DNA from: Salinimicrobium sp963739625
GTDB taxonomy: Bacteria; Bacteroidota; Bacteroidia; Flavobacteriales; Flavobacteriaceae
Direction: 5' to 3'
NCBI GenBank assembly: GCA_963739625.1
Contig: CAVUAU010000011.1
Coordinates: 1 to 64,000, forward strand
DNA: 64,000 bases
In this document: positions 17,034 through 26,767 of the stretch, in pieces
How positions within the stretch are numbered: the stretch's first letter is position 1
Layout of the letters: each line of letters opens with the position of its first letter
Translations under genes and position numbers: made by a program
The notes under the pieces: generated by a model
Databases searched by the model: none
Seen by the model: the letters and a program-made list of their open reading frames with translations, nothing else
Told to the model about the DNA's origin: nothing

Positions 17034-17789
17034 TTACCTGTTCAATACTTTATATTCTTCATAGCAACCGCTCATCGCATCGAGGATCTGCAGGTCATTG
17101 GCGGTCTCAATAAAGTCTTTCGAGTAGTTGCAGCGCCGCAGGATCTCGTCAATATCCATTTTGTTAATTTGTAGCACAGCCATTAGCGTTTGACGGTCAA
17201 ACTTTGTTTGCAGGAGATTTCTTATCTCATCATCCTGTTTCATCTCCCGTAGCTTTCGCATTTGTTTAGGCTGTTTTCCAAAGATGTTATAGAGCGCATC
17301 GGCCGGATTAAAGACTGCGCCCAATACCCTGAAAACCGCACCGGGACTTTGTTCTCCACCTTCGTATCCTTTATCAAGGCCCGAAATGCTGTACCTGTAG
17401 TTCTCGTAAATAGGAATATTCCTGGCATCGATCTCCAGATAGCCCGTAAGCTGCACCGGTCTCACCACCACCTCTTCCAGGGCAATACCTACTTCGGTCA
17501 TTTTGACTTTGACAGCCCCGTACTTCAACCAGTCATTGGTCACCTTCACCCTTATAGATTTGAAACCCAGGTATGAAAAGTAAAGTGTGTCATTGACCGC
17601 TGCAGGGATTTCAAAATCACCTTCAGCCGAAGTCACTGTACCCTTCACCTGGTTAAGGTTGATGATGTGCGCGTTCTCAATAGGCACATCTGTAGAGGCA
17701 TTCAAAACTTTTCCGGTTACTATTGTGGCATCCTGCCCAAAGGCCAAAAAACCGAGTAGTAAAAATAGGGGGGCTAAAAATTTCTTCAT
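17034..17789 (-). CDS. Secreted protein with carboxypeptidase-like regulatory (CarboxypepD_reg) domain
   Basis: 251 residues from the ATG at 17789, with signal peptide MKKFLAPLFLLLGFLAFGQD. Residues about 20-105 form a beta-sandwich of the CarboxypepD_reg type (VTGKVLNASTDVPIENAHIINLNQVKGTVTSAEGDFEIPAAVNDTLYFSYLGFKSIRVKV), the module that normally begins SusC-type receptors, but no TonB plug or barrel follows. The C-terminal half (GLDKGYEGGEQSPGAVFRVLGAVFNPADALYNIFGK ...) is a conserved flavobacterial part of unknown role. Probably periplasmic or surface-associated. Confidence 0.82.
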   Translation of the reverse strand: MKKFLAPLFLLLGFLAFGQDATIVTGKVLNASTDVPIENAHIINLNQVKGTVTSAEGDFEIPAAVNDTLYFSYLGFKSIRVKVTNDWLKYGAVKVKMTEVGIALEEVVVRPVQLTGYLEIDARNIPIYENYRYSISGLDKGYEGGEQSPGAVFRVLGAVFNPADALYNIFGKQPKQMRKLREMKQDDEIRNLLQTKFDRQTLMAVLQINKMDIDEILRRCNYSKDFIETANDLQILDAMSGCYEEYKVLNR

Positions 17790-17846
17790 GCTTTCCATAA
17801 GGTGTAAAGATAACTCCTTAAAAACTATACCAAATTTTTGGAAAGG

Positions 17847-19656
17847 TTATTTTTTAGACCTTCTTCTCTTGATGGAGCTTTCAATGTTCTTGCTTCTTCC
17901 GCCGCTTTTTTTGCGTTTGCCTTCTCCCGGATTGAAATCTGAAGATCTCCTTTTTCCCGAAGCTCCTTCAGTTGATTTCCTGCGGCTTTTTGAAGCCGAC
18001 CTGTCAAAACCACTTCCGCCTTTGTCTTTTCTGGGTCCTCTTTTCCCACCGCGATCTTTTCCCGCGCTGTTCTTGGTAACCTCTACATTGATATGGCGGC
18101 CATGGAGTTTAAAATCCTGAAAAATGGCTAAAACCTCATTTGTTTTGGAGCTGTCCACATTAAAGAACGAAAAGCTGTCTTTCACCTCCACACGGTTCAC
18201 ATCATCGCGCCCCAGGTCAAGGGTAGCTTTCAAAAAGTCTTTCAGGCTCATCCAGTCGAAATCGTCTTTTGCGCCCACGTTGATAAAAAAGCGGGTACTA
18301 TCACCTTCTTCAACGTAAGTATCACCGGCCGCTTTTGCGTTTAGGTCCTGTGCATTGTTATAGTAGTTGAAGAAGCGGGTGAACTCTACAGAAAAGAATT
18401 TCTTTAACAGCTCTTCCTTACTAATGTCTTCAAACATCTCATTGATGCTTGGCAGGTAACGGTCAATCTCATGATTGATCTTGGTATCTTTAATATCGTT
18501 GGCAAGGTGGAACAGCTGTACTTCACAGATCTCCATCCCGTCAGGAATTTCTTTTCTTTCAAAAGATTGTCCTATAATGCGTTCGATATTCTTTATTTTT
18601 CGCACCTCGCTTTTTGAAACTATGACCATAGAAACTCCGCTTTTTCCGGCTCTTCCTGTACGGCCGCTTCGGTGGGTGTAGGTCTCAATTTCATCCGGCA
18701 ATTGGTAGTTGATCACGTGAGTGATGTCGTCAACATCAATTCCGCGGGCAGCAACATCTGTAGCAACCAGCATTTGGATCTGTCTGCTTCTAAAGCTTTT
18801 CATCACCAGGTCTCGTCTGGTTCTGGCTTAGATCTCCATGAAGAGCGGCTGCGTTATAACCGTCTTCGATCAATTGTTCTGCAACTTTTTGAGTGTCGCG
18901 TTTTGTTCGGCAGAAGATCACAGAAAAGATATCGGGGTTGGCATCTGCAAGACGTTTAAGTGCTGCATAGCGATCACGGGCACTCACCACATAATATTCA
19001 TGCGAAACATTTGAAGTCCCCGTGTTTTTTGTCCCGACGGTAATTTCTACCGGGGTGCGCATAAATTTCTTGGCAATAGTTGCTACTTCCTTAGGCATGG
19101 TAGCAGAAAAAAGCCAGGTATTTTTTTCTGATGGGGTGTGAGAAAGAATTGCTGTGATGTCTTCAAAGAAGCCCATGTTCAGCATTTCATCTGCCTCATC
19201 AAGAATACAGTACTCAATATTTGAAATGTCAACCAGTTTTCTGTTGACCATATCCTGCATACGACCCGGAGTGGCAACAATGATTTGCGCTCCTTTTTTG
19301 ATCTGGCTGGCCTGGTCTGTTATACTGGCTCCACCATAGATGGCAACTGTATTAAGACCTTTAAAATATTTTGAGTAGTTCTTTAGCTCGTTGGTGATCT
19401 GTAAACACAGTTCACGGGTTGGAGAAAGAATTAATCCCTGGGTTTTACGACTGTTAACGTCAATCTTTTGAATTAGCGGAAAACCAAAAGCGGCAGTTTT
19501 ACCGGTTCCGGTTTGTGCAAGAGCGACAATGTCTGTCTCATTTTCAAGTAAAATTGGGATTGCTTTTTCCTGAACCTCGCTGGGAGTTTCAAAGCCCATG
19601 TCTGTAATGGCTTGAAGCAATTGCGCGTCAAGTCCAAGTTGTTGGAATGATTTCAT
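17847..19656 (-). pseudogene. DEAD-box RNA helicase (DeaD/CshA type), with one frameshift
   Basis: About 602 residues when read through. The part from 19656 contains the Q motif (FETPSEVQEKAIP), Walker A AQTGTGKTAAF, PTRELCLQI, DEAD as LDEADEML, and SAT; it stops at 18790. The other part (open to 17847) has VATDVAARGIDV and HRSGRTGRAG, then a DbpA-like RNA-binding domain (STRFFINVGAKDDFDWMSLKDFL) and a Lys/Arg/Ser/Gly-rich tail of about 60 residues. Removing the T at 18816 restores LSQNQRDLVMKSFRSRQIQMLVATD. All helicase motifs are present, so it was or is a working RNA helicase of ribosome assembly or cold adaptation. Confidence 0.85.
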
Positions 19657-19828
19657 TCTAAGTTGTAAGTATTCGATTATGTTATGTGGGTGTTACATAA
19701 GAAGCGAATCGACATACTTAAAACCTAAACTTCCGGTAACACATCCTCACCCTGAGGAATTTCAAGCGGCAAAGATACTCTTTTCTTAATGATTATCAGG
19801 AAGGGCTCCTTATTATTATTTTGACCGG

Positions 19829-20413
19829 CTATCTCTTCAAAAAATCAATAAGCTTGCGGGTTGCACGGCCACGGTGGCTTATTTTTGATTTTTCTTCGAG
19901 CTCCATCTCGGCAAAAGTCTGCGAATAACCTGTCGGTTGAAAGACAGGGTCATAACCAAATCCATTCTCTCCACTCCTTTTTTTGAGGATCACCCCTTCG
20001 CAAATTCCTTCAAATGAATGTTCTTTTCCATCCCGGGTTAGTGCAATAACCGTTTTGAAGCGGGCCTTTCTATTGTCCTTGTTATGTAATTCCAGCAGCA
20101 ATTTGTCGATGTTCTCTTCGCTATTCTTCTGTTCCCCGGCATATCTGGCAGAATATACCCCTGGAGCTCCGCCTAAAGCTTCCACTTCCAGGCCTGTATC
20201 ATCGGCAAAGCAGTCGTAGCCGTATTTCTCTTTTACATAACGAGCTTTTTGAAGCGCATTTCCTTCAATGGTTTCTGAAGTTTCAGGAATATCATCACAG
20301 CAGCCAATGTTGGCCAGGGAAAGTACTTCTATCGCTTCAGGAAGCAGCGCCTTGATCTCCTTTAACTTGTTGAGGTTATTGGTTGCAAAGACCAGTTTCT
20401 TATTTTGATTCAT
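19829..20413 (-). CDS. rdgB: Non-canonical purine NTP pyrophosphatase (RdgB/HAM1)
   Basis: 194 residues. It hydrolyses dITP, ITP and XTP to monophosphates, keeping damaged purines out of nucleic acids. Motifs are VFATNNLNKLKEIKALLP at the N-terminus, the metal-site Glu/Asp region YDCFADDTGLEVEALGGAPGVYSARYAG and the C-terminal GFGYDPVFQPTGYSQTFAEM followed by SHRGRA. It ends the pair rlmH-rdgB on the minus strand, six bases after rlmH. Confidence 0.95.
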   Translation of the reverse strand: MNQNKKLVFATNNLNKLKEIKALLPEAIEVLSLANIGCCDDIPETSETIEGNALQKARYVKEKYGYDCFADDTGLEVEALGGAPGVYSARYAGEQKNSEENIDKLLLELHNKDNRKARFKTVIALTRDGKEHSFEGICEGVILKKRSGENGFGYDPVFQPTGYSQTFAEMELEEKSKISHRGRATRKLIDFLKR

Positions 20414-20419
20414 AGCAGG

Positions 20420-20893
20420 TTATTTATGGTGGTAAGGTTCGTTCTTTAGAATGGTAAAGGCGCGATACAGTTGTTCCACGAAGAAAAGGCGCACCATCTG
20501 GTGTGAAAATGTCATTTTTGAGAGGGAAACTTTGCTGTTGGCCCTGCTGTACACTTCTTCGGAAAAGCCATAGGGGCCGCCAATCACGAAGATGAGCTGT
20601 TTCATTCCGCTGTTAAGCCGCTTCTGAATGTATTCTGAAAAACCTTCCGAAGAGAATTGTTTCCCGTTCTCATCCAGCAGCACCAGGAAGTCTGAAGGCT
20701 GAAGCTTTTCCAAAATGAGTTTCCCCTCCATTGTTTTCTGTTGCTCAAAATTGAGATTCTTAGTCTTCTTGAGGTCGGGAATGATCTCAAGTTCAAATTT
20801 GTTGTAATGGCCAAGCCTGTTCACATAGGTGTCGATAAGATCTTGAAGCGCCGTATCATCGGTTTTTCCTATGCTGAGCAATTTTATGGTCAT
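20420..20893 (-). CDS. rlmH: 23S rRNA (pseudouridine1915-N3)-methyltransferase RlmH
   Basis: 157 residues, the normal size of this SPOUT methyltransferase, which acts on helix 69 of assembled 70S ribosomes. Motifs: FLVLLDENGKQFSSEGF, the SAM-binding IFVIGGPYGFSEEV, SLSKMTFSHQMVRLFFVEQLYRA and the terminal EPYHHK. Divergent from nadC. The intergenic sequence 20894-20943 contains TAACTTTA, a -7-like element for nadC. Confidence 0.96.
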   Translation of the reverse strand: MTIKLLSIGKTDDTALQDLIDTYVNRLGHYNKFELEIIPDLKKTKNLNFEQQKTMEGKLILEKLQPSDFLVLLDENGKQFSSEGFSEYIQKRLNSGMKQLIFVIGGPYGFSEEVYSRANSKVSLSKMTFSHQMVRLFFVEQLYRAFTILKNEPYHHK

Positions 20894-20943
20894 GATGTTA
20901 AATTAGTGTTTACTTTGTAACTTTAGCAAAAATAGGTACTGCG

Positions 20944-21801
20944 ATGATTTCAAAAGAACAGTTTGAAAAAGAAATTGAAATAATTATAGAAAATGCACTT
21001 CGGGAAGATATTGGTGACGGTGATCACAGTTCCCTGGCGTGTATCCCTGCAGAAGCTCATGGAAAAGCAAAACTTTTAGTAAAAGATGAAGGCATCCTGG
21101 CCGGGGTGGATTTCGCAAAAAGGGTTTTTGAGAAGGTAGATCCCGAAATGAAAATTACCGTGCTCATTGAGGATGGTAAAAGGGTGAAGAAAAAGGACGT
21201 CGCTTTTCTTGTGGAAGGAAGATCGCAGTCTATTTTAAAGGCAGAACGGCTTGTTCTCAACGCGATGCAGCGCATGAGTGCCATCGCGACCAAGACGCGA
21301 ACCTTTGTTGACCGCCTGGAAGGAACAGGTACAAAAATTCTCGATACCCGAAAAACCACTCCGGGGATAAGAGCGCTGGAAAAATGGGCGGTAAAAATAG
21401 GAGGTGGAGAAAATCACCGTTTCGCCCTTTACGATATGATCATGCTTAAAGATAATCACATTGATTTTGCCGGTGGTATCAAAACTGCCATTGAGAAGAC
21501 CCAACAATATTTAAAGCATAAAGGCCTTGATTTAAAGATCATCGTGGAGGCGCGTGACCTGGATGAGATAAGACAGATCTTAGAGGCAGGTGGGGTAGAC
21601 CGTATCCTGCTGGACAATTTTGACTATGACGAAACACGTGAAGCCGTTAAACTAATCGCCGGCCGCTGCGAAACCGAATCCAGTGGAGGTATAACTCTCG
21701 AAACAGCCCGAAAATATGCCGAATGTGGTGTTGATTTTATTTCAAGCGGTGCCCTCACTCATTCGGTTTACAACCTGGATCTTAGTTTAAAGGCCGTTTA
21801 G
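20944..21801 (+). CDS. nadC: Nicotinate-nucleotide diphosphorylase (carboxylating)
   Basis: 285 residues. It converts quinolinate and PRPP to nicotinate mononucleotide in NAD synthesis. Family segments are ALREDIGDGDHSS, the basic substrate-binding stretches MQRMSAIATKTR and ILDTRKTTPGIRALEKWAVKIGGGENHR, the Lys/His loop MLKDNHI, and the barrel end RILLDNFD, SSGGI and VDFISSGALTHS. It precedes the yihY-like gene by three bases, probably in one operon. Confidence 0.96.
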   Translation: MISKEQFEKEIEIIIENALREDIGDGDHSSLACIPAEAHGKAKLLVKDEGILAGVDFAKRVFEKVDPEMKITVLIEDGKRVKKKDVAFLVEGRSQSILKAERLVLNAMQRMSAIATKTRTFVDRLEGTGTKILDTRKTTPGIRALEKWAVKIGGGENHRFALYDMIMLKDNHIDFAGGIKTAIEKTQQYLKHKGLDLKIIVEARDLDEIRQILEAGGVDRILLDNFDYDETREAVKLIAGRCETESSGGITLETARKYAECGVDFISSGALTHSVYNLDLSLKAV

Positions 21802-21804
21802 GGC

Positions 21805-22722
21805 ATGAGTACCGAACAGGCAAAAAGGAAAAAAAAGAAGCCATGGGTGCGCTGGTGGACCAGCCATGCCAAACAAGTGATCCTTCCAGGACTGGAAGGA
21901 CTTTCACTTTATGACCTGCTCATTATTTTCTATGCCGGGATCGTAAAAGGTACTTTTTCGGCCCGCGCCAGTGCGATCTCTTTCAGCTTTTTTATGGCGC
22001 TGTTTCCGTTTTTGCTGTTCATTCTAAACCTTGTTCCCTTTATCAACTTTATTGATGATTTCCAGATCCAATTCCTGGATTTCATTGATTCCCTTCTTCC
22101 GCCGGAAACCAGCGGATTCTTTGACCCCATCTTTTACGATATCGCGGCGCGAAAAAGGGGAGGCTTACTTTCTTTAGTATTTTTGCTGTCGATCTTTTTA
22201 ATGGCAAACGGGGTGAATGCCGTGTTTTCAGGCTTTGAATTCTCCTATCACACCAAAATTAACAGGTCAATTATCAGGCAATATGTGATCGCGGTGGGAG
22301 TTTCGATAATTTTGGCGCTGTTATTGCTAACTACTGTAGTAGTAACGGTTTATCTCACGTATTTGACCGAAGATTTAAAAAGTTTAGGCGTGGTAAACGA
22401 TGCGGTGATTTGGGCAGATGTTGGCAGGTATGTCATCTTCACGGCCATGATCTATCTCGCAGTCGCGACCCTCTATTATTTTGGAACCAAGCAGGGCAGG
22501 TTGAGCAGATTTTTTTCGATTGGCGCCTTCTTTAGTACCTTTTTGATCGTAGTGACCACTTTTTTCTTCGGAATTTATATTGAGAATTTTTCAGCTTACA
22601 ACGAACTCTATGGTTCTATTGGAGCGCTCTTGATACTAATGGTGTATATATGGATAAATTCTAATATATTGTTGCTTGGATTTGAACTTAACGCCTCGCT
22701 TATCAAACTGAGAAAGCGATAG
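21805..22722 (+). CDS. YihY/BrkB family inner-membrane protein
   Basis: 305 residues with about six transmembrane segments (first around 35-55, last around 265-285). Typical YihY features are ARASAISFSFFMALFPFLLFILNLVPFI in the first hydrophobic region and the C-terminal LYGSIGALLILMVYIWINSNILLLGFELNA. The family was once called ribonuclease BN in error; its real function is uncertain. Translationally close to nadC and followed by a chalcone-isomerase-like gene 22 bases later. Confidence 0.9.
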   Translation: MSTEQAKRKKKKPWVRWWTSHAKQVILPGLEGLSLYDLLIIFYAGIVKGTFSARASAISFSFFMALFPFLLFILNLVPFINFIDDFQIQFLDFIDSLLPPETSGFFDPIFYDIAARKRGGLLSLVFLLSIFLMANGVNAVFSGFEFSYHTKINRSIIRQYVIAVGVSIILALLLLTTVVVTVYLTYLTEDLKSLGVVNDAVIWADVGRYVIFTAMIYLAVATLYYFGTKQGRLSRFFSIGAFFSTFLIVVTTFFFGIYIENFSAYNELYGSIGALLILMVYIWINSNILLLGFELNASLIKLRKR

Positions 22723-22744
22723 ACCTTTAACCTAAACTTGAATT

Positions 22745-23308
22745 ATGAAAAAAATTGTTTTATTACTAATGGCTGTTGTGCTCTCTGCGACGGCAAATGC
22801 GCAAAAGAAAGTAGGAGACGCCACTTTGCCTACAACAGAAACTTTTGAGGGGCAAACCCTCGTGCTGAATGGGGCAGGGGTGCGTGAAAAACTGTGGATC
22901 GATCTTTATGCCGCAGGACTTTACCTCAATCAAAAGACCACAGATGCCAATACTGTATTAAATGCAGAAAAACCTATGGCAATTAAGCTGCACATCGTTT
23001 CTAAACTCATCTCGAGTAACAAGATGGTAGAAGCTGTGACCGAAGGTTTTGAAAAGTCAACAGATGGTAATACTGCGCCAATCCAGGACGAGATCAATAA
23101 GCTCCTTAACTTCTTTAAGGAAGATATTCACAAAAATGACATTTTTGACCTGGTATATCTTCCGTCAAAAGGAGTGATCGCTTTTAAAAATGGAGAGCAA
23201 AAAGGTGTGATAAAAGGGAAAGACTTCAAAAAAGCCCTTTTTGGGATCTGGTTGTCCAACCGTCCCGCCGATGATGACCTTAAAGAAAATCTTTTGGCAG
23301 GAGAATAA
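22745..23308 (+). CDS. Secreted chalcone isomerase-like fold protein
   Basis: 187 residues with signal peptide MKKIVLLLMAVVLSATANAQ. The mature part fits the chalcone-isomerase-like family of bacteria: QTLVLNGAGVREKLWIDLYAAGLYLNQKT, MAIKLHIVSKLISSNKMVEAVTEGFEKS and a C-terminal IKGKDFKKALFGIWLSNRPADDDLKENLLAG. Bacterial members are not flavonoid enzymes and probably bind small hydrophobic molecules in the periplasm. A terminator follows at 23331. Confidence 0.85.
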   Translation: MKKIVLLLMAVVLSATANAQKKVGDATLPTTETFEGQTLVLNGAGVREKLWIDLYAAGLYLNQKTTDANTVLNAEKPMAIKLHIVSKLISSNKMVEAVTEGFEKSTDGNTAPIQDEINKLLNFFKEDIHKNDIFDLVYLPSKGVIAFKNGEQKGVIKGKDFKKALFGIWLSNRPADDDLKENLLAGE

Positions 23309-23330
23309 CCTGCGTCAAACCATAATTTTT

Positions 23331-23353
23331 AAACCATTCTTTTTAGGATGGTT
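23331..23353 (+). terminator. Intrinsic terminator after the chalcone isomerase-like gene
   Basis: AAACCATTC pairs with GGATGGTTT (one wobble pair) around TTTTTA, followed by a T-rich tract to 23362. Confidence 0.75.
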
Positions 23354-23359
23354 TATTTT

Positions 23360-23386
23360 TTTGTAGCCAAAACAAACTTAATTTTG
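23360..23386 (+). promoter_or_regulatory. Probable priA promoter
   Basis: TTTG at 23360-23363 and a perfect TAnnTTTG (TAATTTTG) at 23379-23386, spacing 15, slightly shorter than usual. The priA ATG is 20 bases downstream. Confidence 0.45.
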
Positions 23387-23405
23387 CCGTAGCCTGCTTT
23401 AAACT

Positions 23406-25862
23406 ATGTCGCACTTCATCAATGTCATTTTACCCTTACCCCTGGAGAAACATTTTACCTACAGCGTTTCTAAGGCCGAAGCAGATTTTCTGAAACCGGG
23501 AATGCGGGTGGCAGTACCTTTTGGAAAGTCTAAGATCTACACGGGAATAGTTTCGGAAGTGCATGATGAAGCTCCGGGAATTTACGACCCAAAACCTATA
23601 GAGCAGATCCTTGACAAAACGCCGATTGTTACCCCAAAGCAGCTAAAATTCTGGCAGTGGATCGCCTCCTATTATATGTGTGCCGAAGGTGAAGTGTTAA
23701 GAGCAGCCATTCCCAGTGCTTTTTTGCTGGAGAGTGAGACGATCGTGCAGCTGCTGAAGAATGCTGAAGTTGATGAGGAAGATCTTTCAGATGAGGAATT
23801 CCTGCTTTTTGAGGCCCTGCAGCAACAGTCTTCTCTAAAGATTGCTGAAATTGTACAACTTCTCGACAAGAAAACGGTGCTGCCGGTGATCAATTCTCTG
23901 GTTGAAAAGCAGGTGGTGGTGGTCAACCAGGAGATCTATGAGCAGTACAAGCCCAAGCTGGAGCGATACGTGAAACTGCACGAGAATTTTTCCGAAGAAA
24001 AGGCCATGCATCAGCTGCTGGATGATCTAAACAGGGCGCCAAAACAAAGGCAGGTGATTTTTACCCTTTTTGGCCTCTCAGCAAAAGAGAAGACGAAACC
24101 CTTAAAACTTGCAACCCTTAGCAAAGAAAGCAAAGCTTCTACAGCTATTATAAAATCATTGATCGACAAGAATGTACTTGTGGAATATCATCTGGAGACT
24201 GAAAGGTTGCAGCGAATAGAAGGCGAAGTCTCCGGGCGGGTGCAGCTTAATGAGTATCAACAGCAGGCGCTGGAGGAGATAGAAACGGCTTTTGAAACCC
24301 AGGATGTTTGCCTGCTCCACGGAATAACATCCTCGGGAAAGACAGAGCTATACGTCGAACTCATCGAAAAAGTGATTTCTGAAGGAAAACAGGTGCTCTA
24401 CCTGCTTCCCGAAATTGCTTTAACCACCCAGCTTATCACCCGCCTGCAGAATTATTTTGGTGAAAAAGTGATCGTTTACCACAGCAAATATTCGGTGAAC
24501 GAGAGGGTAGAAGTATATAAAAATGTTCTCAATAACACCGAAAAAGCGAGAATCGTAATTGGGGTAAGATCCAGCATTTTTCTGCCTTTTCACGATCTCG
24601 GCCTCATTGTGGTTGACGAAGAACATGAGTCCACCTTTAAACAGTATGATCCCGCACCCCGGTATCATGCCCGGGATGCGGCCGTGGTTCTTGGTTTGAT
24701 GCACAAGGCCAGGGTCTTGATGGGTTCTGCTACGCCGGCCCTCGAGTCATACTTCAATGCTGAACACTCTAAATATGCTCTTGTAAATCTCGAGCGTCGC
24801 TTCGGAAATGTGCTGCTCCCCGAAATTGAGGTTGTAGACATCAAGGAGAAGCATCGAAAAAAGCGAATGACGGGGCATTTTTCAGACCGGTTGATCGAGG
24901 AGATAAGGGAAAGTCTTAATGAGAAGGAGCAGGTGATCCTGTTTCAAAACCGGCGTGGATTCAGTCCGATTCTGGAGTGTGATACCTGCGGGCATTCCCC
25001 GCAATGTCCCAACTGCGATGTGAGCCTTACCTATCACAGTCACAACAATCAATTGCGCTGCCATTACTGCGGATATCATATCGCCATGCAGAAGAAATGT
25101 ATGGCCTGCGGAAGTATTGAGCTTTCGACAAAAGGCTTTGGGACCGAAAAAGTGGAGACCGAGTTAAAAGCTCTTTTTCCGGGGCACAAAATAGGAAGGA
25201 TGGATCTTGACACCACCCGCGGGAAACACGGGTACGAAAAGATCATTTCGGCTTTTGAGGAAGGTGAGATTGAGGTCCTGGTTGGTACCCAAATGTTGAC
25301 CAAGGGTCTGGATTTTAGGAATGTTAGGCTTGTGGGAATCATGAACGCCGACACCTTATTAAATTTTCCCGATTTTCGTGCGCACGAAAGAAGTTTCCAG
25401 CTCATGTTGCAGGTGGCAGGAAGGGCAGGGAGAACTCAGAAGAGGGGAAAAGTGTTGATCCAGACCTACAATCCTCATCACCAGATCGTGCAGCAGGTTT
25501 CTACCAACAGCTATTCCGAGATGTATAAAGAGCAGCTGGAGGAGCGCCGGCAATATAAATACCCTCCTTTTTACAGGCTTATCAGGATCACGCTCAAAGG
25601 CAGGGACTATTCAAGGGTAAACGAAGGAGCCGAATGGCTGGCGATTTCAATGAAGAATTCGTTCTATGAAAATGTGCTGGGGCCCGAGTTTCCGCCCATT
25701 GCCCGAATAAGGAATGAATATTACAAGAATATCCTGCTTAAGATTCCGCAGAAACAATCTTTATCAAAGACAAAAGAAGTTGTGGGAAAGATCCTGCAAA
25801 GCTTTAAAACCATTGGAGCCTACCGCGGGGTAAAGACAGTAATAAATGTAGATCCTTATTGA
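23406..25862 (+). CDS. priA: Primosomal replication protein N' (PriA helicase)
   Basis: 818 residues. It restarts stalled replication forks by loading the replisome. The N-terminal DNA-binding domain (INVILPLPLEKHFTYSV ... GMRVAVPFGKSKIYTGIV) is followed by the helicase core with Walker A HGITSSGKTELY near residue 300, DEEH in VVDEEHESTFKQYD, and GSATPALES. The zinc-binding insert has eight Cys in CDTCGHSPQCPNCD and CHYCGYHIAMQKKCMACG; then GTEKVETEL, GTQMLTKGLDF and GRAGR. Its 3' end overlaps the convergent LytTR regulator gene by seven bases. Confidence 0.97.
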   Translation: MSHFINVILPLPLEKHFTYSVSKAEADFLKPGMRVAVPFGKSKIYTGIVSEVHDEAPGIYDPKPIEQILDKTPIVTPKQLKFWQWIASYYMCAEGEVLRAAIPSAFLLESETIVQLLKNAEVDEEDLSDEEFLLFEALQQQSSLKIAEIVQLLDKKTVLPVINSLVEKQVVVVNQEIYEQYKPKLERYVKLHENFSEEKAMHQLLDDLNRAPKQRQVIFTLFGLSAKEKTKPLKLATLSKESKASTAIIKSLIDKNVLVEYHLETERLQRIEGEVSGRVQLNEYQQQALEEIETAFETQDVCLLHGITSSGKTELYVELIEKVISEGKQVLYLLPEIALTTQLITRLQNYFGEKVIVYHSKYSVNERVEVYKNVLNNTEKARIVIGVRSSIFLPFHDLGLIVVDEEHESTFKQYDPAPRYHARDAAVVLGLMHKARVLMGSATPALESYFNAEHSKYALVNLERRFGNVLLPEIEVVDIKEKHRKKRMTGHFSDRLIEEIRESLNEKEQVILFQNRRGFSPILECDTCGHSPQCPNCDVSLTYHSHNNQLRCHYCGYHIAMQKKCMACGSIELSTKGFGTEKVETELKALFPGHKIGRMDLDTTRGKHGYEKIISAFEEGEIEVLVGTQMLTKGLDFRNVRLVGIMNADTLLNFPDFRAHERSFQLMLQVAGRAGRTQKRGKVLIQTYNPHHQIVQQVSTNSYSEMYKEQLEERRQYKYPPFYRLIRITLKGRDYSRVNEGAEWLAISMKNSFYENVLGPEFPPIARIRNEYYKNILLKIPQKQSLSKTKEVVGKILQSFKTIGAYRGVKTVINVDPY

Positions 25863-26566
25863 TTGGCGGCTAAAGCCTCAATAAGATTAGACTTTTTATG
25901 CCGGCTAAGAGGAATTTGCTGCTTGTCGATCTCAATATTTCGGCTGTTATAGCGCTCGATCTTGTCGAGATTGACGATATAAGATTTGTGGATCCTCAAA
26001 AACTTGTTTGATGGCAGCTGGCTTTCAAAAGATTTCATTGTAGCAAGAACTACAAAATTATCCTTCTCGGTCACAAACTTCACATAGTCTCCCAGGGCCT
26101 CAATATATTTAAGCTTATTCAGGAAAACCTTACGGTTCTTAAGGTTGCTCTTTACAAAAATAAAGTTGTCGTCTTCTACAGGCAGCCCTTCATGTTTTAA
26201 GCGGTACAGGTTGATCGCCTTGGAAACGGCATTCAAAAATCGCTCTTTTGAAATTGGTTTGTGCAGGTAATCTACCGCGTCGTAGTCAAAAGCTTTAAAG
26301 GCATATTTGGTCTTTCCGGTAACAAAGATGATCTGCGGCTTGTTAGGCAGGTCATCTAAAAGATCAAAACCCGAAAGGATTGGCATCTCGATGTCCAGGA
26401 AAATAAGATCAACCTCGGTGTCTAAAAGGCCATTTTTGGTCTCAATAGCATTGTTGTACTCGGCCACGAGTTTAAGAGAGGGATGATCTTTGATGAGCTT
26501 TACAATTGAAAGACGTTGTAAGCTGGAATCATCAACAACTGCACATTTAAGTAAAACTTCTTCCAC
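25856..26566 (-). CDS. LytTR-family response regulator
   Basis: 236 residues: receiver domain (about 5-120) with the phospho-acceptor Asp in LIFLDIEMPILSGFDLL, Lys in LHKPISKERF and Thr in FVTGKTKYAFKAFDYDAVDYL, then a LytTR DNA-binding domain (about 135-230, KVFLNKLKYIEALGDYVKFVTE ... NKFLRIHKSYIVNLDKIE). No histidine kinase gene is adjacent, so the partner is encoded elsewhere. It is divergent from the rpsF operon across a 200-base gap and convergent with priA. Confidence 0.93.
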   Translation of the reverse strand: MEEVLLKCAVVDDSSLQRLSIVKLIKDHPSLKLVAEYNNAIETKNGLLDTEVDLIFLDIEMPILSGFDLLDDLPNKPQIIFVTGKTKYAFKAFDYDAVDYLHKPISKERFLNAVSKAINLYRLKHEGLPVEDDNFIFVKSNLKNRKVFLNKLKYIEALGDYVKFVTEKDNFVVLATMKSFESQLPSNKFLRIHKSYIVNLDKIERYNSRNIEIDKQQIPLSRHKKSNLIEALAANQ

Positions 26567-26707
26567 TGAATAAAAAGGTTAGCATTAGCAATAATAATGA
26601 AAAAATCTTACAAAAGAAAGATAAAAAGGCTTTCATCGATAAATAAAGCATTTTGGCTAAAAGGAAGAATTGCAGCGAAAGCCTTATTTTTAAGAGCCAG
26701 ATGATGC

Positions 26708-26738
26708 TTTGAAAATAGAAATAATAGTGCTACTTTTG
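26708..26738 (+). promoter_or_regulatory. Promoter of the rpsF-rpsR-rplI operon
   Basis: TTTG at 26708-26711 and TACTTTTG at 26731-26738 with 19 bases between them, a full match to the Bacteroidota sigma-A pattern. The rpsF ATG is 29 bases downstream. Confidence 0.75.
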
Positions 26739-26767
26739 CAGCCAATTTAATTTAAAGTAAATTATTT

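Noticed and set aside
26597..26704. 35-residue basic ORF upstream of rpsF
   Set aside because: Arg/Lys-rich short frame that runs to just before the rpsF promoter, with no leader or conservation evidence.
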